Source of the DNA: Ostrinia nubilalis
Lineage: Eukaryota > Arthropoda > Insecta > Lepidoptera > Crambidae
Assembly: GCF_963855985.1 (NCBI RefSeq)
Contig: NC_087090.1
Location: 10,228,501-10,292,500, forward strand
DNA length: 64,000 nt
Reading direction: 5' to 3'
This document shows, piece by piece, positions 1 through 11,972 of the stretch. The first letter of the stretch is position 1; every line of letters starts with the position of its first letter. The notes under the pieces were generated by a model. It saw nothing but the letters and a program-made list of their open reading frames with translations, made no database searches and was not told the origin of the DNA. The position numbers and the translations under genes are program-made.

Positions 1-1227
1 GCACTACCCTCTGGCTTGGGTATTTCCACCTCCATTCCTGATCCCCAAAGTCCTGATGCACTTGAATCAGTCGACAGGAATATTTCTAATGGTAGTTCCA
101 CGGTGGGAGAAGGTTTTCTGGCGCGCAGACCTGAAAACCAGAGCACTTGCACCACCACTAACCCTGAAACACCTGCAGAAATATCTAGTGGACACGACAA
201 CGGGTCTCCCACCACCACAAGTCGAGAACATCGTCCTCGAAGTTTGGAAATGTGGGGGTGGAGCGAGGCCACAAAAACATGGAACAACGACCAATTACTA
301 TTACTAAGAAATTCGTGGCGTAAATCTACTTTAAAAACCTACGAAGTGGCTTGGAAACGTTGGCTTAATTGGTCCAAAAACAAAAAGATTGACCCGAAAA
401 ATCCCACAGGTTCTCAGTTGGCGCAATTTTTGTCAGATTTATATTTGGTTTATAATTTATCTTATAATACTATTCTTTTGCACAAATCTGTAGTTTCCAC
501 ATTATGTGATGCTGAAAAGTCGAGTCATTTAAGCTCACATGTTCTTGTGAAACATATATTAATGTCTATTGCTCTTGTCAAACCAAAATGTGCTAAACCA
601 CCAATTTGGAATGTCGATGAATTAATCAATTTCTTAAAAATCTATAATTTGAATGAAAATAATACTTTCCAAATATCGCGTCATGCCGCAATATTACTAC
701 TGCTTTGCTCAGGTCGTCGCATACACGATTTGACTTTACTTCAAATTGATCCTAACCATTGCATCAGATCTGACGAAAGTATCACCTTCTGGCCTCTATT
801 CGGATCGAAAACCGACTGTACTAATTATAGACAATCAGGTTGGAAACTTCTTTCTAATAAAAATAATCGTAGGCTTGATCCAGTATTTTGGTTAAATAAG
901 ACTATAACATTGTTACACGAAAGACGTGATACTGCCGAAACATTCAATCTTTTTGTTACACTGAGAGGTCAGGCTAAACCCGCTTCGCGCACAATAATAG
1001 CAGGCTGGGTAAAATCCCTGTTCAAAGAAGCCGAAATTACAGCTACACCAGGAAGTGTCCGGTCTGCTGTAGCTTCTAAAAGCTGGTTAGAGAATCACCC
1101 ACTTGACGAAATTTTGACCCGTGGAAATTGGCGATCAGCTAATACCTTTAAACAGTTTTATAAACGTGAGGTAATTAAAAATATTAATACAAAAAATATT
1201 ACTCGATTATTTGATCCTATCGATTAG
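1..1227 (+). CDS. DIRS-like retrotransposon tyrosine recombinase (5' end outside window)
   Basis: The frame is open from the first base, so the protein begins upstream; counted from base 16 it has 403 residues. Tyrosine recombinases cut and rejoin circular DIRS cDNA into the genome without a DDE integrase. The sequence shows a Ser/Thr/Pro-rich linker (about 1-75), an N-terminal core-binding helical region (about 90-200; [16 protein letters not shown]) and a catalytic domain with Arg234 in SGRRIHDL, Arg349 in SVRSAVAS, Trp372 in GNW and the likely nucleophile Tyr382 in QFYKR. The order R..R..W..Y and the position at the 3' end of a retroelement fit DIRS. No stop or frameshift interrupts it, so it may be young. 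The reverse transcriptase and RNase H part would lie left of the window. Family assignment is from motifs; a Crypton recombinase is less likely because of the linker. Confidence 0.8.
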   Translation, partial: ALPSGLGISTSIPDPQSPDALESVDRNISNGSSTVGEGFLARRPENQSTCTTTNPETPAEISSGHDNGSPTTTSREHRPRSLEMWGWSEATKTWNNDQLLLLRNSWRKSTLKTYEVAWKRWLNWSKNKKIDPKNPTGSQLAQFLSDLYLVYNLSYNTILLHKSVVSTLCDAEKSSHLSSHVLVKHILMSIALVKPKCAKPPIWNVDELINFLKIYNLNENNTFQISRHAAILLLLCSGRRIHDLTLLQIDPNHCIRSDESITFWPLFGSKTDCTNYRQSGWKLLSNKNNRRLDPVFWLNKTITLLHERRDTAETFNLFVTLRGQAKPASRTIIAGWVKSLFKEAEITATPGSVRSAVASKSWLENHPLDEILTRGNWRSANTFKQFYKREVIKNINTKNITRLFDPID

Positions 1228-1450
1228 AGTATTTAATATAAATGTACTTTTTATACATAATAATAAGGTAATAAAACAAATTAATGGAGTAAAAAGGTTT
1301 ATTTATTTAAACACTATAATTGTATTGTATCAAAATATTATGACATTGATTAAAAAATGTTTTCTTTTTTAAAAAACGCTGTGTTATTATTTTACCCTAA
1401 TCATAGTCACATTGGCGTAGGTACACAATTTATTTATTGTTGTAATAAAT
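1228..1450 (+). other. AT-rich 3' flank of the DIRS-like element
   Basis: No gene is visible. It follows the recombinase stop directly and probably holds the 3' terminal repeat region of the DIRS-like element. The inner complementary repeat expected of DIRS could not be identified without the left end. Confidence 0.35.
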
Positions 1451-1684
1451 CAGTGGCGATCACCAGGCGATAACAAACAGGTCTCAATATAAAGCTTCCA
1501 GTGACGGTCAAGTAATTTAATAGCAGCGTTTTACCTGAAATAAAACGCATATTAAAATACTTACCTCACTGGAAGCTTTCACTTTAATTCCTGCCTGGTG
1601 AAATTGAGCCAATGAGGAAATTATGGCGCGCTCAACCAAAGATAACAAAAAGTGAGCGCCCATCCACCAGGTGTCGCCACTGGA
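1451..1684. mobile_element. small inverted-repeat element with hAT-like ends
   Basis: CAGTGGCGATCACCAGG at 1451 is mirrored by CACCAGGTGTCGCCACTG ending near 1683. Inside lies a second inverted pair, AGCTTCCAGTGA near 1492 and TCACTGGAAGCT near 1570. CAGTGGCG is a common hAT terminus, but no matching 8-bp flanking duplication is visible, so class and boundary are uncertain. Confidence 0.45.
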
Positions 1685-1735
1685 CCGGATATTGACTACG
1701 GAAATTCATAGAAATTCGACAGGAAACGGAAATGC

Positions 1736-1816
1736 TATCTCAATATAAAGCTTCCAGTGAGGTAAGTATTTTAATATGCGTTTTATTTCAGGTAAAACGC
1801 TGCTATTACCTACCTT
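1736..1816. repeat. inverted partial copy of the 1475-1577 repeat
   Basis: The phrase TCTCAATATAAAGCTTCCAG occurs at about 1475 and again at 1737. After it, the second copy reads as the reverse complement of 1500-1577 (GGTAAGTATTTTAATATGCG). The two regions together can fold into a hairpin. Confidence 0.5.
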
Positions 1817-2170
1817 GTAAAATAACCATTACTTACTTACCTACTTAGGTAGGCAGTCAACAGTACATCAGACAAATATTAAGTTGCAAATGACGTGAGC
1901 TACCCCAGTGTTTAGCTTGATTTAAGTACCTACTGTCATCTGTACATAATCTTGTAAAAAATATTGAAAATGGGGCGGAATGTGGTGACCGAGCTTCTTA
2001 TGTCTACATTATTTTTAGCATTGGGTGGGATATGTAATCAATAAAAAATTGCTATAATAACAATGAGAATAAATGAATTTTACTAATTTTATAACTTGAC
2101 GGTGATACCATATGGGGCCAACAAATGGTATATTTATCCATGTTCTACATTATAAGCGTAGGACCATACC
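1817..2170. other. unassigned AT-rich sequence
   Basis: No reading frame, terminal repeat or RNA gene is recognised. It ends at the target-site duplication TAGGTACC of the next element. Confidence 0.4.
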
Positions 2171-2178
2171 TAGGTACC

Positions 2179-3218
2179 CACAGATATGGATTAGAGTAAA
2201 AAAAAAGTTATAGATACAGCAAGTTGCTCGTCAAAGGCTTTGACGCGTGTGACTCAAAGCGTGCCATTCCGATATGTCCAAATGGACATACATGGTCGAG
2301 TGATGTTCACGTTGTTAAATGTAATCCGATTACAACAATCGGTTACGATGATTTTACGAGGACAGTAGTACAAACACGGTAGAAAGAAGAAATTATTAAC
2401 GGATTGAGAATTGTAATTAACAGCACAAGTAACAAATAATATAATTAGAATAAAGTAGCAGTATAAGAAGTATAAAGTAGAATTGTTTTTAAAACAGGAA
2501 ATAAAAAATATCGGAAATAGTTATCAGAGAAATAATGACAAAATCACAAAATTTTAACACCAATCCTTCACTAACCAAATGTCACATTATCAATAAGGTT
2601 TTGAATTATTTTATTAATAGCAATATTTTTAATTTCTTTAAAAAACATTTGTTTGATCAACCGCCCACAGAAAATCATTTAAATTAAGTCGTTTAGAAAT
2701 ATCTTCAAAACTAGGTACCTGAGTAGCTTTCTGAAACTAAACGTATGGGCAAAACTACGCATTTTTACATTTTATTAAAAATAAAAAGCTTGAGTTAGTC
2801 CTTATTTTATGAAACTAGGTCAGGTACTAGGATATTTAAAAGTATAAAATTAAGTATGAATTACTAGTACTATTTAACATAATGGAATAACCATCACTAC
2901 TTTGATATACGCACAATAAAAATATGATTTGCAAATTAATAAGAAAAATTATAATATAGAATTTATTTTAATCCACAGTTAGACTAGCTATAATTGCTAT
3001 AAATAACAAAATATCAGTTTTATCGGAATTAATTAATTGTCGAATCGAGTCACACTATATATTTCGATGACTTTGCGAATGCAGTACGATGATACGATTA
3101 TTTTTACATAGCGGCAATCACTAAAATTCGCTAAAATGACACTAATGACGTTTAAAAAGTGGCACGCTCGGCTTCATACAATTTTTGACACATGCTGCTG
3201 CATCTATCCATAACTGTG
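2179..3218. mobile_element. non-autonomous TIR element, 8-bp TSD, CACAGATATGGAT family (copy 1)
   Basis: The element opens with CACAGATATGGATTAGAGTA and closes with the imperfect reverse complement CTATCCATAACTGTG. It is flanked on both sides by TAGGTACC (2171-2178 and 3219-3226), an 8-bp target-site duplication. About 1,040 bp with no transposase frame. Subterminal sequence matches the copy at 39121-40456 but the middle differs. An 8-bp duplication with CA..TG ends fits hAT or P superfamilies; which one cannot be decided from the ends. Confidence 0.85.
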
Positions 3219-3789
3219 TAGGTACCATTTAGATGCATTTAGAGAAATGACATGAACGAACACAGTCATGTTTCAATGGGATTTCTGGGTCGATCAACTT
3301 TTTAACCGACATAAGCTTGTCCCGACGATATCGCATTCAAAAACGACTAAATTAAGATAATTTAAAATTTTTTTTTAAGTTCCATTCAATTAACAGTCCA
3401 GAAACCTTAATAATAAACATATGAAATCTAGATAATATTAAGAAATAAACATTAAAACTATGGTAACTCAGCATACGACTTCTTGCCTTCCATACAAATT
3501 ACAGCTGTCCCCAGAGCGAGGTGGCTATATGTAATTTCTAATGTAAGAAAAATTTTCCTTTAAAAGTATTCAAGTCTGCTAATAAATTGCTTATAAATTA
3601 AACAAGGTTTAGTTTGTACTTTGTAAAATATAAAAATATGTTATGATTTTAAAGAAAAAAGTCCCTAAAACTGTGTCCCGAATTCATCCCATTTTGTAGT
3701 GTATGCAGAGTTACCGCGTAAAAAATAAACAAACATTATGCTACACGTCACAAATTTCTAATGAAGAACGGCGGTACAACCTTTGTTCT

Positions 3790-3911
3790 TGGCCGCGCGG
3801 CGGCGAGCCTTTGATTCCAGCCGCCGCGCGGCCAGGCCGCGGCAAGCTATCTAGGAGTGCGCGTGTGTTTATTCAGTGTCGGCGGAGTTACCGGATTATT
3901 TCGATGAACAG
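3790..3911 (+). promoter_or_regulatory. GC-rich first-exon-like segment ending in a splice donor
   Basis: A short CpG-rich island (GGCCGCGCGGCGGCGAGCC and its near mirror GCCGCCGCGCGGCCAGGCC) stands out in AT-rich DNA. It ends at AACAG followed by GTAAATG, a plausible donor. The acceptor TTAATTACTTTCAG at about 7783 precedes the small coding exon, so this is probably the 5' exon of the transposon's own transcript. Confidence 0.4.
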
Positions 3912-5124
3912 GTAAATGTTTTTATATTTCTTTATCAGATTTTCAAGGTCTCTAAGGCTGATTTCCCATGGGTCAACTCAAAACGTTTGCAATATTAGGA
4001 AATTTTAATTTACAAGCTATTACGTAAAAAATGTCTGCTGAGTTACCTGTATACTGCGTTACAAAAAGGTAACTCTAAAGACAATTTAGGTAACTCTTTA
4101 GACATTATACGATTTTCAAAGACAAATTGTCATGATAAAGGACAATGTTCGTTCTCCATACATTGTTCGCCTAAGAACCAACAATTTTGACATATTACTA
4201 CCCGAAAGCGAAATAATACGATTCTGTGTGTAAGAACAATGATTCCTGATGGACACTTGCCATAAAATTAATGATTAAGAATATTAAATCACAGCGATTT
4301 TATAATATGTCGTTTATGACAACATGGCGTATAATATATTGTGTGAATGTATGAACACCGATTCGCAAAAAATGTTTTGTATTGTCGTCACGCCGAGTCG
4401 CAGCCAAATAGTATAAAATAATAGAACAAGTTTTAGAAATACAACTCGGCATTCCACTTTTATAATATGCCCACATATTGCACGTAAATAAACAACATGA
4501 ATCGTAGGTTGTTTCCACCCTTGTCATCTGACACATGAAATAAACTCCTATTGTAGATATCGAAGCCGAATCGTATATAATAATAGAATGGGTTTTGGAG
4601 ATCACTCGGGGTTCCACTTTTATAAAATACCTACTATTGCATAAAAATAACACGAATCATGAGTTTTCTTTTCACCATTTACATCTGACACGAGATAACA
4701 AACTCCTATCTCCATGACTACCGTCGTAGTCTATGCCAAAGACTACAATATTTTAAGCAAGAAGTTTCAAACCTTAGCGGCTACAGTAACCCCTGGGCCA
4801 CATACATCATGATAACATTCGGTCGACACCGGAACGAAGTCTTGCTATTATGCAAAAAAGCATCGTATTCTAGTGCGGCTATATCACGTTCAACCGGGGT
4901 TTTAATTCGACTAAAGTCCTGACTAAAGACTGGAAGAAAATACGCCGCATTGTATGAGCACTTCGTGTTCGTTAAAGCGGCTTCAGATCTAGAGCCTACA
5001 TAGTTTTCTTTCCAATAATATCCGCAAGTAGCGCTGCATGGTCTTTACAACAAAAACGGCAATAGTTATTAAGGTGCCAAAATTATATGATTACTTTGGC
5101 ACGGTATTATACACGTTCGAAGAT

Positions 5125-5711
5125 TTGTCATTTTCATTCATTTCATCATCATCATCATCATTTCAGCCACAGGACGTCCACTACTGAACATAGGCCTCCC
5201 CCAATGACTTCCACATCGCACGGTTGGTAGCGGCCTGCATCCAGCGCCTTCCCGCTACCTTTATCAGGTCGTCGGTCCACCTTGTGGTGGGTTGACATTG
5301 CAGAATATGACTTTTGATAGGTTCATCATAGAATTTGGCGGGGATATCCTCACGGAGGAAGTTCGAAAAAGGGCGAAACAAGATCTTATAATAATGCAAG
5401 GCCGAAGCTGTAACGGGCGTGCTCCTACGTGTAATCTGGCGAGTATGCAATAAATAGTAATGTCTGGTAAATAGTGGTAATACGTATCGTTCGTTCGTTC
5501 GTTTCAGTCGAAAAGACGTCCACTGCTGGACAAAGGCCTCCCCCAAGGATTTCCACGAAGACCGATCCTGCACCGCTCGCATACAGGCACCTCCCGCGAC
5601 CTTCACCAGATCGTCGGTCCACCTAGTGGGAGGCCTGCCCACGCTACGTCTTTCGGCTCGTGGTCGCCACTCAAGAACTTTCCTGCCCCAGCGGCCATCA
5701 GCTCTACGAGC
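5125..5711 (-). mobile_element. two RTE LINE 3' ends in tandem
   Basis: On the minus strand both pieces encode the RTE C-terminus: one reads TRWTDDLIKVAGRRWMQAA (about 5135-5290), the other PPTRWTDDLVKVAGG (about 5490-5640). The first carries an ATG/ATGA-rich tail and the second a TCGT repeat tail, as in the larger copy at 34770-37076. Both are 5'-truncated fragments. Confidence 0.7.
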
Positions 5712-6985
5712 TATGTGCCCCGCCCCGTCTATGTCTATATGCGCTACGATTACAGGGTATCATTTTGCATAGTCGCAAGACTTCACTCCGCTGCTGTCAA
5801 ATCAATGTCGCATAATGTTATCGCAATGTGTGTGGCCCTTGGCCAAATCACAGAAGCCTATGCGAAGAAAGAGCACTTGAATGACAATGAAAATCAGGGT
5901 TACCATTTTATAAGATCTCCTCACTATTGAGGGTAACAAAGTAACATTAATAATCTAGCCATTAATTACATTTATTACCTATACGAGAAAGTAAAGCAAC
6001 ATGCGGTTTTATTTTAATTTGTAAAATATTTGTAACAGTTTGTTCTAAGTTTAGTTTTACAACAGTATTGCTGTTTCAGCTGTCACTGTGAAGCTTTGGG
6101 AAAATAAATAAATAGAAAAAATATTAACATAAATATTTATTTAAGTTTTTATGTTCATTATCATAATATGCCAATTTAAGTTACACTGTGTGACAGTCTT
6201 TGACACTAAACAAACTCTTCAGCTTAATAATACCTACCTACAGGGCGTTTTTATAGTTACTCTTGCTGATGAAACAAGAAGGGTTGATTCTACTACTGAA
6301 ATATAACTACTTTTCTTACAGGACCAATATCGAATTCTCAAAAAAATTCACATCCTCGTGATGGTGATAATTTCTATGGAGAGGTTTTTTTTTTATATTC
6401 GGTCTCTTGGGATAAGTTATTCCATTTGAGCAGTAGAATTAATCCTTTTTATTTGATCACATATAAAAATAACACAAGTGTTTAGGAAAACTTCTTCTTT
6501 GGTATGGTATCACTACGGAGTTATAATGGCGGCAACTCTGTATCACTGACTTGTAACTTTCAAACAGTATGAATAATAAGGGCACCACATTGGTTTTCTT
6601 TCTGAAAAAAGGCTTTCACTTTTAGTACTAACCCTTTAGCACTATTTCATTGAAATAAAAATACAATAAACGCACAGAAGACTGAAATTGAGTCAACTGA
6701 CGTGACATTTATAATTTGTTGACATTATGACAGTTTGACAAGACTAGGGATTGAAAAAGTTTTAATTGAAAAAGTAAAATGAGGATTTATTAAAACGATT
6801 CACAAGGATATAATCGATTAAAAATATTTATAAAATGTACTGATACTTGCCTGTAGCGATTATCCAATCCTGGTTTCTACTGAAAAACTACCTCGTGGCA
6901 AGATTTTAATAAAATAATAAAATCTTTATCTTCTCTTTCACAATCTATAAAAGTTCATTTGGTCTATTATTATACATATGCTATG

Positions 6986-7174
6986 AATGAGGGTTTTCGC
7001 GATTGAAAAATCCGCGAGATGGCAATACGTAGACGCGAGGTCCAAATGCTGCATGATTGGTGGATTTTGACATATCTGTCAATGTCATGTCAAAAATAAC
7101 CAATCATGCAGCATTTGGACCTCACGTCTACGTATTGCCATCTGGCGGATTTTTCAATGGCGAAAACCCTCATT
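6986..7174. mobile_element. 189-bp near-perfect palindromic MITE
   Basis: AATGAGGGTTTTCGCGATTG at 6986 is matched by its reverse complement ending at 7174, and pairing continues through about 75 bp per arm around a loop with GACATATCTGTCAATGTC. Left AAATCCGCGAGATGG differs from the mirrored right arm at one base. No clear duplication flanks it. Confidence 0.8.
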
Positions 7175-7800
7175 GGCATAGATCATGAGAGACTGGCAAC
7201 TATACTAGGTTGATATTTATGTTTTTCTCACTTCAACTGGCATTGGATTCAACATCGGATTCTGACACTTTTACAGTTATGATACCATGAATATCAGTTT
7301 ATGGTCCTAATTATTTTTATTTTATTTACGACCTTCGACCAGTTGGACACTTTAGATAGCTTCTTGTAATAGTGTCAATATCTTTTTAGCTTTTAACGCA
7401 AATCTAGTCTTCAAAGCAGTTTAATCGATTTATTTTATTTTCAAAATCGATATTTTATTGTCTATGATGGCCGCAGGAACATCACTATACATGGACTCCC
7501 AGCAATAAAGTACGGTAATGCCTCGTACAGATTTTATCGGCAAAAATTATGGAACTTGATAGGTTTTAGACCATGCCACGCACCAAAACGTCCGGAAGTT
7601 GTAATAGTATTATAGAATAAACGTTAAAAGACTTATTAATTTAATTTTTCAATGCTTAAGTGTCCATTAGAATGAAAGGGTGCTTATTGTATTAAAAAAA
7701 ATAGAAAATAATTATGATGGGTTAATGTTTTTGGGCGGTTTTTAGGCGGTTTCTGACAATGTCCTTTATTAATTACTTTCAGATTGAAAACTCACTAATA

Positions 7801-7893
7801 ATGGCGTTAACGGCGGCCGAAAAGCAGAAAAGGTTCCGTGAAAAATTAAAAAAAAATCCCGAAAAATATGAGGAGGCGAAACGATGTCCTTAA
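7801..7893 (+). pseudogene. 30-codon remnant of a transposon-borne AEKQ..RFREKLKKNPEKYEE protein
   Basis: Just after the acceptor TTAATTACTTTCAG lies ATGGCGTTAACGGCGGCC, encoding MALTAAEKQKRFREKLKKNP and then EKYEEAKRCP before TAA. The opening (AEKQ, basic helix, NPEKYEE) is a widespread arthropod motif found at the start of longer proteins, many of them transposon-linked. Here only the first exon remains and it closes after 30 codons, so it is best read as a truncated N-terminus, though translation as a basic microprotein cannot be excluded. Confidence 0.5.
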
Positions 7894-8437
7894 ATTTATG
7901 AGCCGTTTTTGTGAAGTAACAATATGTGATTGATTTTATTTGAATGATTATTTTATGGTAACAGTAAAAGATGATTAATTACTTTAATTTCAGAGAAAAG
8001 TGTGATTTGATTTTAAGTTTTTAAATAAGTACAGAGAAAATTAACAATATGTATGACTCGTTAGTAACTCAGCATACATATTTCTCATATTTTAAGGCCT
8101 AAGTTTTAAAATTATATACAAATGCTGTATACCAAACTATTTGATTTTGCATGACTGAATAAATCTACCAAAATAAAAATTGAAGTCTTTTATTGTTTAA
8201 GAATTGTAGCGTAATCACTTTGAGTAACTCCGGTGACAAAACTATGGGTCAAGATTTATACTTTTGAGTTTTTTAATAAGAAGTAGTTCATAAAGTTTGC
8301 TGCTCGATTAGAAAACCGTATCTCAGATATATTTTTCACACTTCTGAGTAAATAAAATAGTTAAATACTCAAAAAAATATTTTAGTAACTTGCCAAAATT
8401 TTTCGCTCGTTATGTCGGTTAAAAAGTTGATCGACCC

Positions 8438-8888
8438 TTCTACCAGTTAAGTTGTAGTGTTGTCGCATAATCGATCACGGATCGATTTTAATCGATATTG
8501 CCAAATAACGATTTACCAATAACAATTCGATTAATCGATTTTATTGATTACCATCATTACTATCATTTCATTGTTAATTCAATTCCTTATTTTCAAGACA
8601 TATTCGATATTAATATCAAATAAAAAAAACTGTTGAAATCACGCGAGAAAAAAATTGAAGCAGTTTTTAGGTCAAATTTCGAAAAAATCTGAAAAATGTA
8701 TAAAAATTGACATATCTCCTAAACTATAAAACTTTAGCCATAGAAAGTAAGGTTCAATAAGTATTAGCAAATGACCTCCTACGCGTATTAGCTATGGCGG
8801 GTTCAGTTCCAGTCACCCTGTATAGGTACCTCTAAAAAAACACCCGTTACTATACTGTCAAGTGTTCAGCTTTTATAATGGGTATAAT
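8438..8888. other. ATCGAT-rich sequence and one end of a CAGGGTG-type element
   Basis: The first 150 bp is rich in ATCGAT/AATCGA. From about 8620 to 8823 is the right end of a TA-flanked element: it closes with TCACCCTGTATA, the terminal pattern of the fold-back elements at 18437 and 44414. The matching left end is absent. Confidence 0.4.
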
Positions 8889-9284
8889 GCCGCTCTAAGG
8901 CCTAAGCAGTCAGGATCGACAGCTTCAAGCTGCGACTGCACAGTGAACTGCAGAGTTCTATGGACGCACATACACGAACCGCTCGAGCAGTTGCAACTGA
9001 TTCGGGCGGTCGACAGCACGGTGAATTTTCATCGTGCGGTCAAGCAGTCGCCAGCCATACACTGACTGCTCGAGCTGTCGACAGCTCTCGCGCAGTTACC
9101 TCCGCCCACTTTCTTCATTCCACGGCGCGCGCGCTTGTGATTTGTTGAGCAGTTAATACCAACTGCTCGAGCAGTTATCACTGGCAGATTCAAGCTGTTG
9201 ACTCTTGACTGCAAGAGCGGTCCGTGTATGTTCATCACTGCACTGACTAACTGCTCGAGCTGTCCGTGTATTGCCGGCCTAAGG
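8889..9284. mobile_element. repeat with clustered CTCGAGC palindromes
   Basis: GGCCTAAG motifs bound a segment in which TGCTCGAGCAGTT or close variants recur on both strands (about 8981, 9067, 9165 and 9252), joined by ACACGGACxGCT-like spacers. It has no coding frame worth calling. The arrangement suggests a MITE with repeated subterminal binding sites; superfamily unknown. Confidence 0.5.
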
Positions 9285-9395
9285 CTTGTTTTTATCTTTT
9301 TAGTTCATTTTTACGCAGTTGGGTTTTTTGTTGAATTTTTTTCTTTTTGCAGGACAAGGCAAATGCATTAAGCTATACAGCCAAGTCTTCAGCTT

Positions 9396-9690
9396 TTAAG
9401 GTTCCGTAGTCCTGACAAGGAACCCTTATAGTTTCGGTATGTCTGTCTGTCTTGAAAAATCTGGGTAAATTCTTAATAATACTACTATTCATGAACTTTC
9501 AAGGAAAACACTTAGTTTAAGAGTAATAGGTAATAGTCATTTGAATTTGACTCATGTATATAAAATTTCTTAACCAGTAAAAATTCCTTAGAAGAAAATA
9601 TGAAAAGTGACTTTAGATGAAGTAATTTTTTGCTTCGGAAATATAGTATTGTGGTAACGGCAAACAACTACGGTACCCTACACCGCCTGT
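9396..9690 (+). mobile_element. GGTTCCGTA..GGTACCCTAC repeat, short copy
   Basis: It opens with GGTTCCGTAGTCCTGACAAG, carries TGTCTGTCTGTC and ends near TACGGTACCCTACACC. The middle (TCAAGGAAAACACTTAGTTT, then TTCCTTAGAAGAAAATATGA) matches the sequence around the RTE insertion at 34770-37076, so both are copies of one family. Confidence 0.6.
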
Positions 9691-10020
9691 GGTCTGATAT
9701 TATGAATTTAAGTAAAGGTTTGGCTTAACATACTCTTTAATTATCATTATGGGATGCTAATGCTCCGATAACTGACCTGAGAGTGAACTTTTAATGTTTT
9801 TTTTAAATCTATACTAGGGATGTTGCGGATCCACTTTTTTCCACATCCGCGGATGCGGATGCGGATGCGGATTTTAAGAGGCTCACATCCGCGGATGCGG
9901 ATGCGGATGCGGAACTGTACAAAAAACTTAAGTGTTGGCTTAGTAGAGAAAGAAACACAGCCTTATTTATCATTTTTTATTTAATAATAAAGTAGAGAAT
10001 GAATTACTTTTAGTAATTAT

Positions 10021-10256
10021 TATATCTTCTATAATATAAAAATGAATCGCAAAATGTGTTGGTAAGCGCATAACTCAACAACGCCTGGACCAATTTTACC
10101 AATTCTTTTTTTTAAATGTTTGTTGAAGTCCAAGGATGGTTTTTACAGCAAGAAAAGTTTGAATAATTTCCGGGTAAACCCTAAAAAACTCGAAACTTCA
10201 CCCCTAAGGGTAAAACGGGGTCCACGCGTACGAAGTCGCGGGCGGCCGCTAGTAAC
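10021..10256 (+). mobile_element. Helitron-like fragment
   Basis: Starts around ATAAAAATGAATCGCAAAAT and ends with GTCGCGGGCGGCCGCTAGTA. The same 3' phrase ends the fragment at 30640-30812. The GC-rich hairpin just before CTAGT is the usual 3' mark of Lepidoptera Helitron-like repeats. Fragment only, no Rep/helicase. Confidence 0.6.
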
Positions 10257-10286
10257 TTAATAATTAAATTTGAAAAACTGTCTTAA

Positions 10287-11732
10287 CCCTATACTTGGCA
10301 ACGACGGTTTTGGTTAATATTTGTGATTTGCACTATAAATATTGGATTTATGACGAGTAAAAATCATGTAAAAAATACGAAAAAAATCTTAGGTATGTAG
10401 TTTTGGAAATATAGTATGTATCTTTAAGTGCACATTGCCAGCTTTTTAGTAAATTAAAACATGGTTTATTTGTTAGTAGAAATTAGTTGTTTAAATAAAA
10501 ATTACTACAAAACCTTAAGCTATTCCTTATTTGAAAAATAAAAAATAAATATCTTTTACAAAAAACTGAAAACAAACTAAAAAAAACACTTCAAAGTCTG
10601 TAACGCCTTGTAAGTATAGCTGCATTTGGATGTATGAGAACCACTCCATCAGCGTCTTTGGAGTACCTCCTGAACCTCGGACCCCTCTTACCATCCAGGA
10701 GAAGCAAATGCAGTAAGAACACATGGGAATCTTGCAAGACCATTAAAGAAATACGAGGGGTATTGATGCCAACTGGTACCGAACTGTGTTCACGTCTTTG
10801 ATTGAAGATAATTAGATATCCAACTTACAGTGGAAACGCAAGATAGCGGAAATGGATCTCTAGAACTCTCAGGGAAACTATGCAGCAGTCGAACTGGCTC
10901 AAATTCTTCAATCACCAGCTTTATTACCAGAAGCATGCAGCAGCCTGGACAGGCTGCTCGCTTTTTGGGGTGATTTGAGTTGGTTTGAGTAGGAAGATAA
11001 CCACCCAAGAGAACCAGTAGGCTAAGTGCGGCTTCTAATTCATCAGCTGAAGTGTCACCGCTACTGACTTTCGACCTGGTTCGAGATTTTGGAACCATAA
11101 CCAGCTTTTTGCGCGCCTGACTTTGTTGCTGCAGCACTAAGTTGTCCAAAAAACAACGATGCTTTAGTAAATGGATTAAAACTCATATCAGTATATTATA
11201 ATTTACAGCTTTAAATATTAACAACTAATAACATATCCCTTTTTTATGCGATAAGATCTATGAAAAAATCATAAAATAAAGTCAACGAGAACCTGGCAAT
11301 GTGTCTTTAAAGATACGTTCAAAATTTAAAGTGAATTATTACGTATCTGACAATGTGCATTTAGAGATACATTCAGACAATCCGCAACGTACAAGAATAA
11401 TTATACAAGTTTTGGGATGAAAAAACAGCACTATCATCAAGAAACATTTATTTACTATCCATATTACTACAAATAATCACCAATATTCTTTAAAAAAAAC
11501 ACCGAAAATAATAAAAATTATCAGCCGGTGCGTAGACGCCTGTCAACGGTCTGACATTTTGAATATTACTGTTAAATCTGTGCAACCTGTAGCGATTCTA
11601 TACAGTGTAACACAATCTGTAGTATTTGGGCTAACGTTATATTAAAAAAACTTTTGAAAATAGTTTTTGGTTTCTCCCCCATATTTTTGTTTTGGTCAAC
11701 GTATCTTTAAATGCACAATGCCAAGAAAAGGG
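10287..11732. mobile_element. piggyBac-like element inserted in the hAT element
   Basis: TTAA flanks both sides (10283-10286 and 11733-11736). The ends are CCCTATACTTGGCA and TGCCAAGAAAAGGG, the CCC..GGG form of piggyBac. A subterminal motif resembling ATCTTTAAATGCACAATGCC occurs near 10421, 11290, 11353 and 11703. The minus-strand frame at 10790-11149 (119 codons; KKRAACPGCC) may be a decayed transposase part, but no DDD core could be recognised. Confidence 0.75.
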
Positions 11733-11972
11733 TTAAACTACACTTTTAGCTAAATTTTAGTTCATATGACAAATCTAAGATTTTGGATTCAAAATTCAGT
11801 TTTACGCAACTCGTAGGAACGGCCCCCTTATTAAAGAAATTACAAGTTTTTAAATAGTTATTTTAATATAATTACCCAAAACTACTATAATATCATAAGG
11901 ATAAATCAGCGATGTCAGACAATAATAAACGCCCGACGTAACAAAAAAAATATTGCATAAAATATAACTTAC

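Larger units (their letters stand above)
3287..8437. mobile_element. 5.15 kb TIR element with 28-bp ends and TTCT duplication
   Basis: GGGTCGATCAACTTTTTAAC at 3287 is repeated in inverted orientation at the other end, which finishes at 8437; the terminal match runs 28 bp without a mismatch. TTCT flanks both sides (3283-3286 and 8438-8441). It contains a GC-rich first-exon-like segment (3790-3911), RTE fragments (5125-5711), a 189-bp MITE (6986-7174) and a 30-codon frame (7801-7893). A 4-bp duplication, G-rich ends and the AEKQ..RFREKLKKNPEKYEE motif suggest a Sola-type element reduced to its promoter and first coding exon; this is inference. No longer transposase frame is seen. Confidence 0.7.

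Noticed and set aside
3703..3915. 70-codon open frame through the GC-rich island
   Set aside because: It ends inside the splice donor (GTAA) and has no motif; better explained as a non-coding first exon.
8862..9238. Overlapping open frames rich in Ala/Val/Arg
   Set aside because: They arise from the CTCGAGC palindrome repeat and appear in three frames on both strands.
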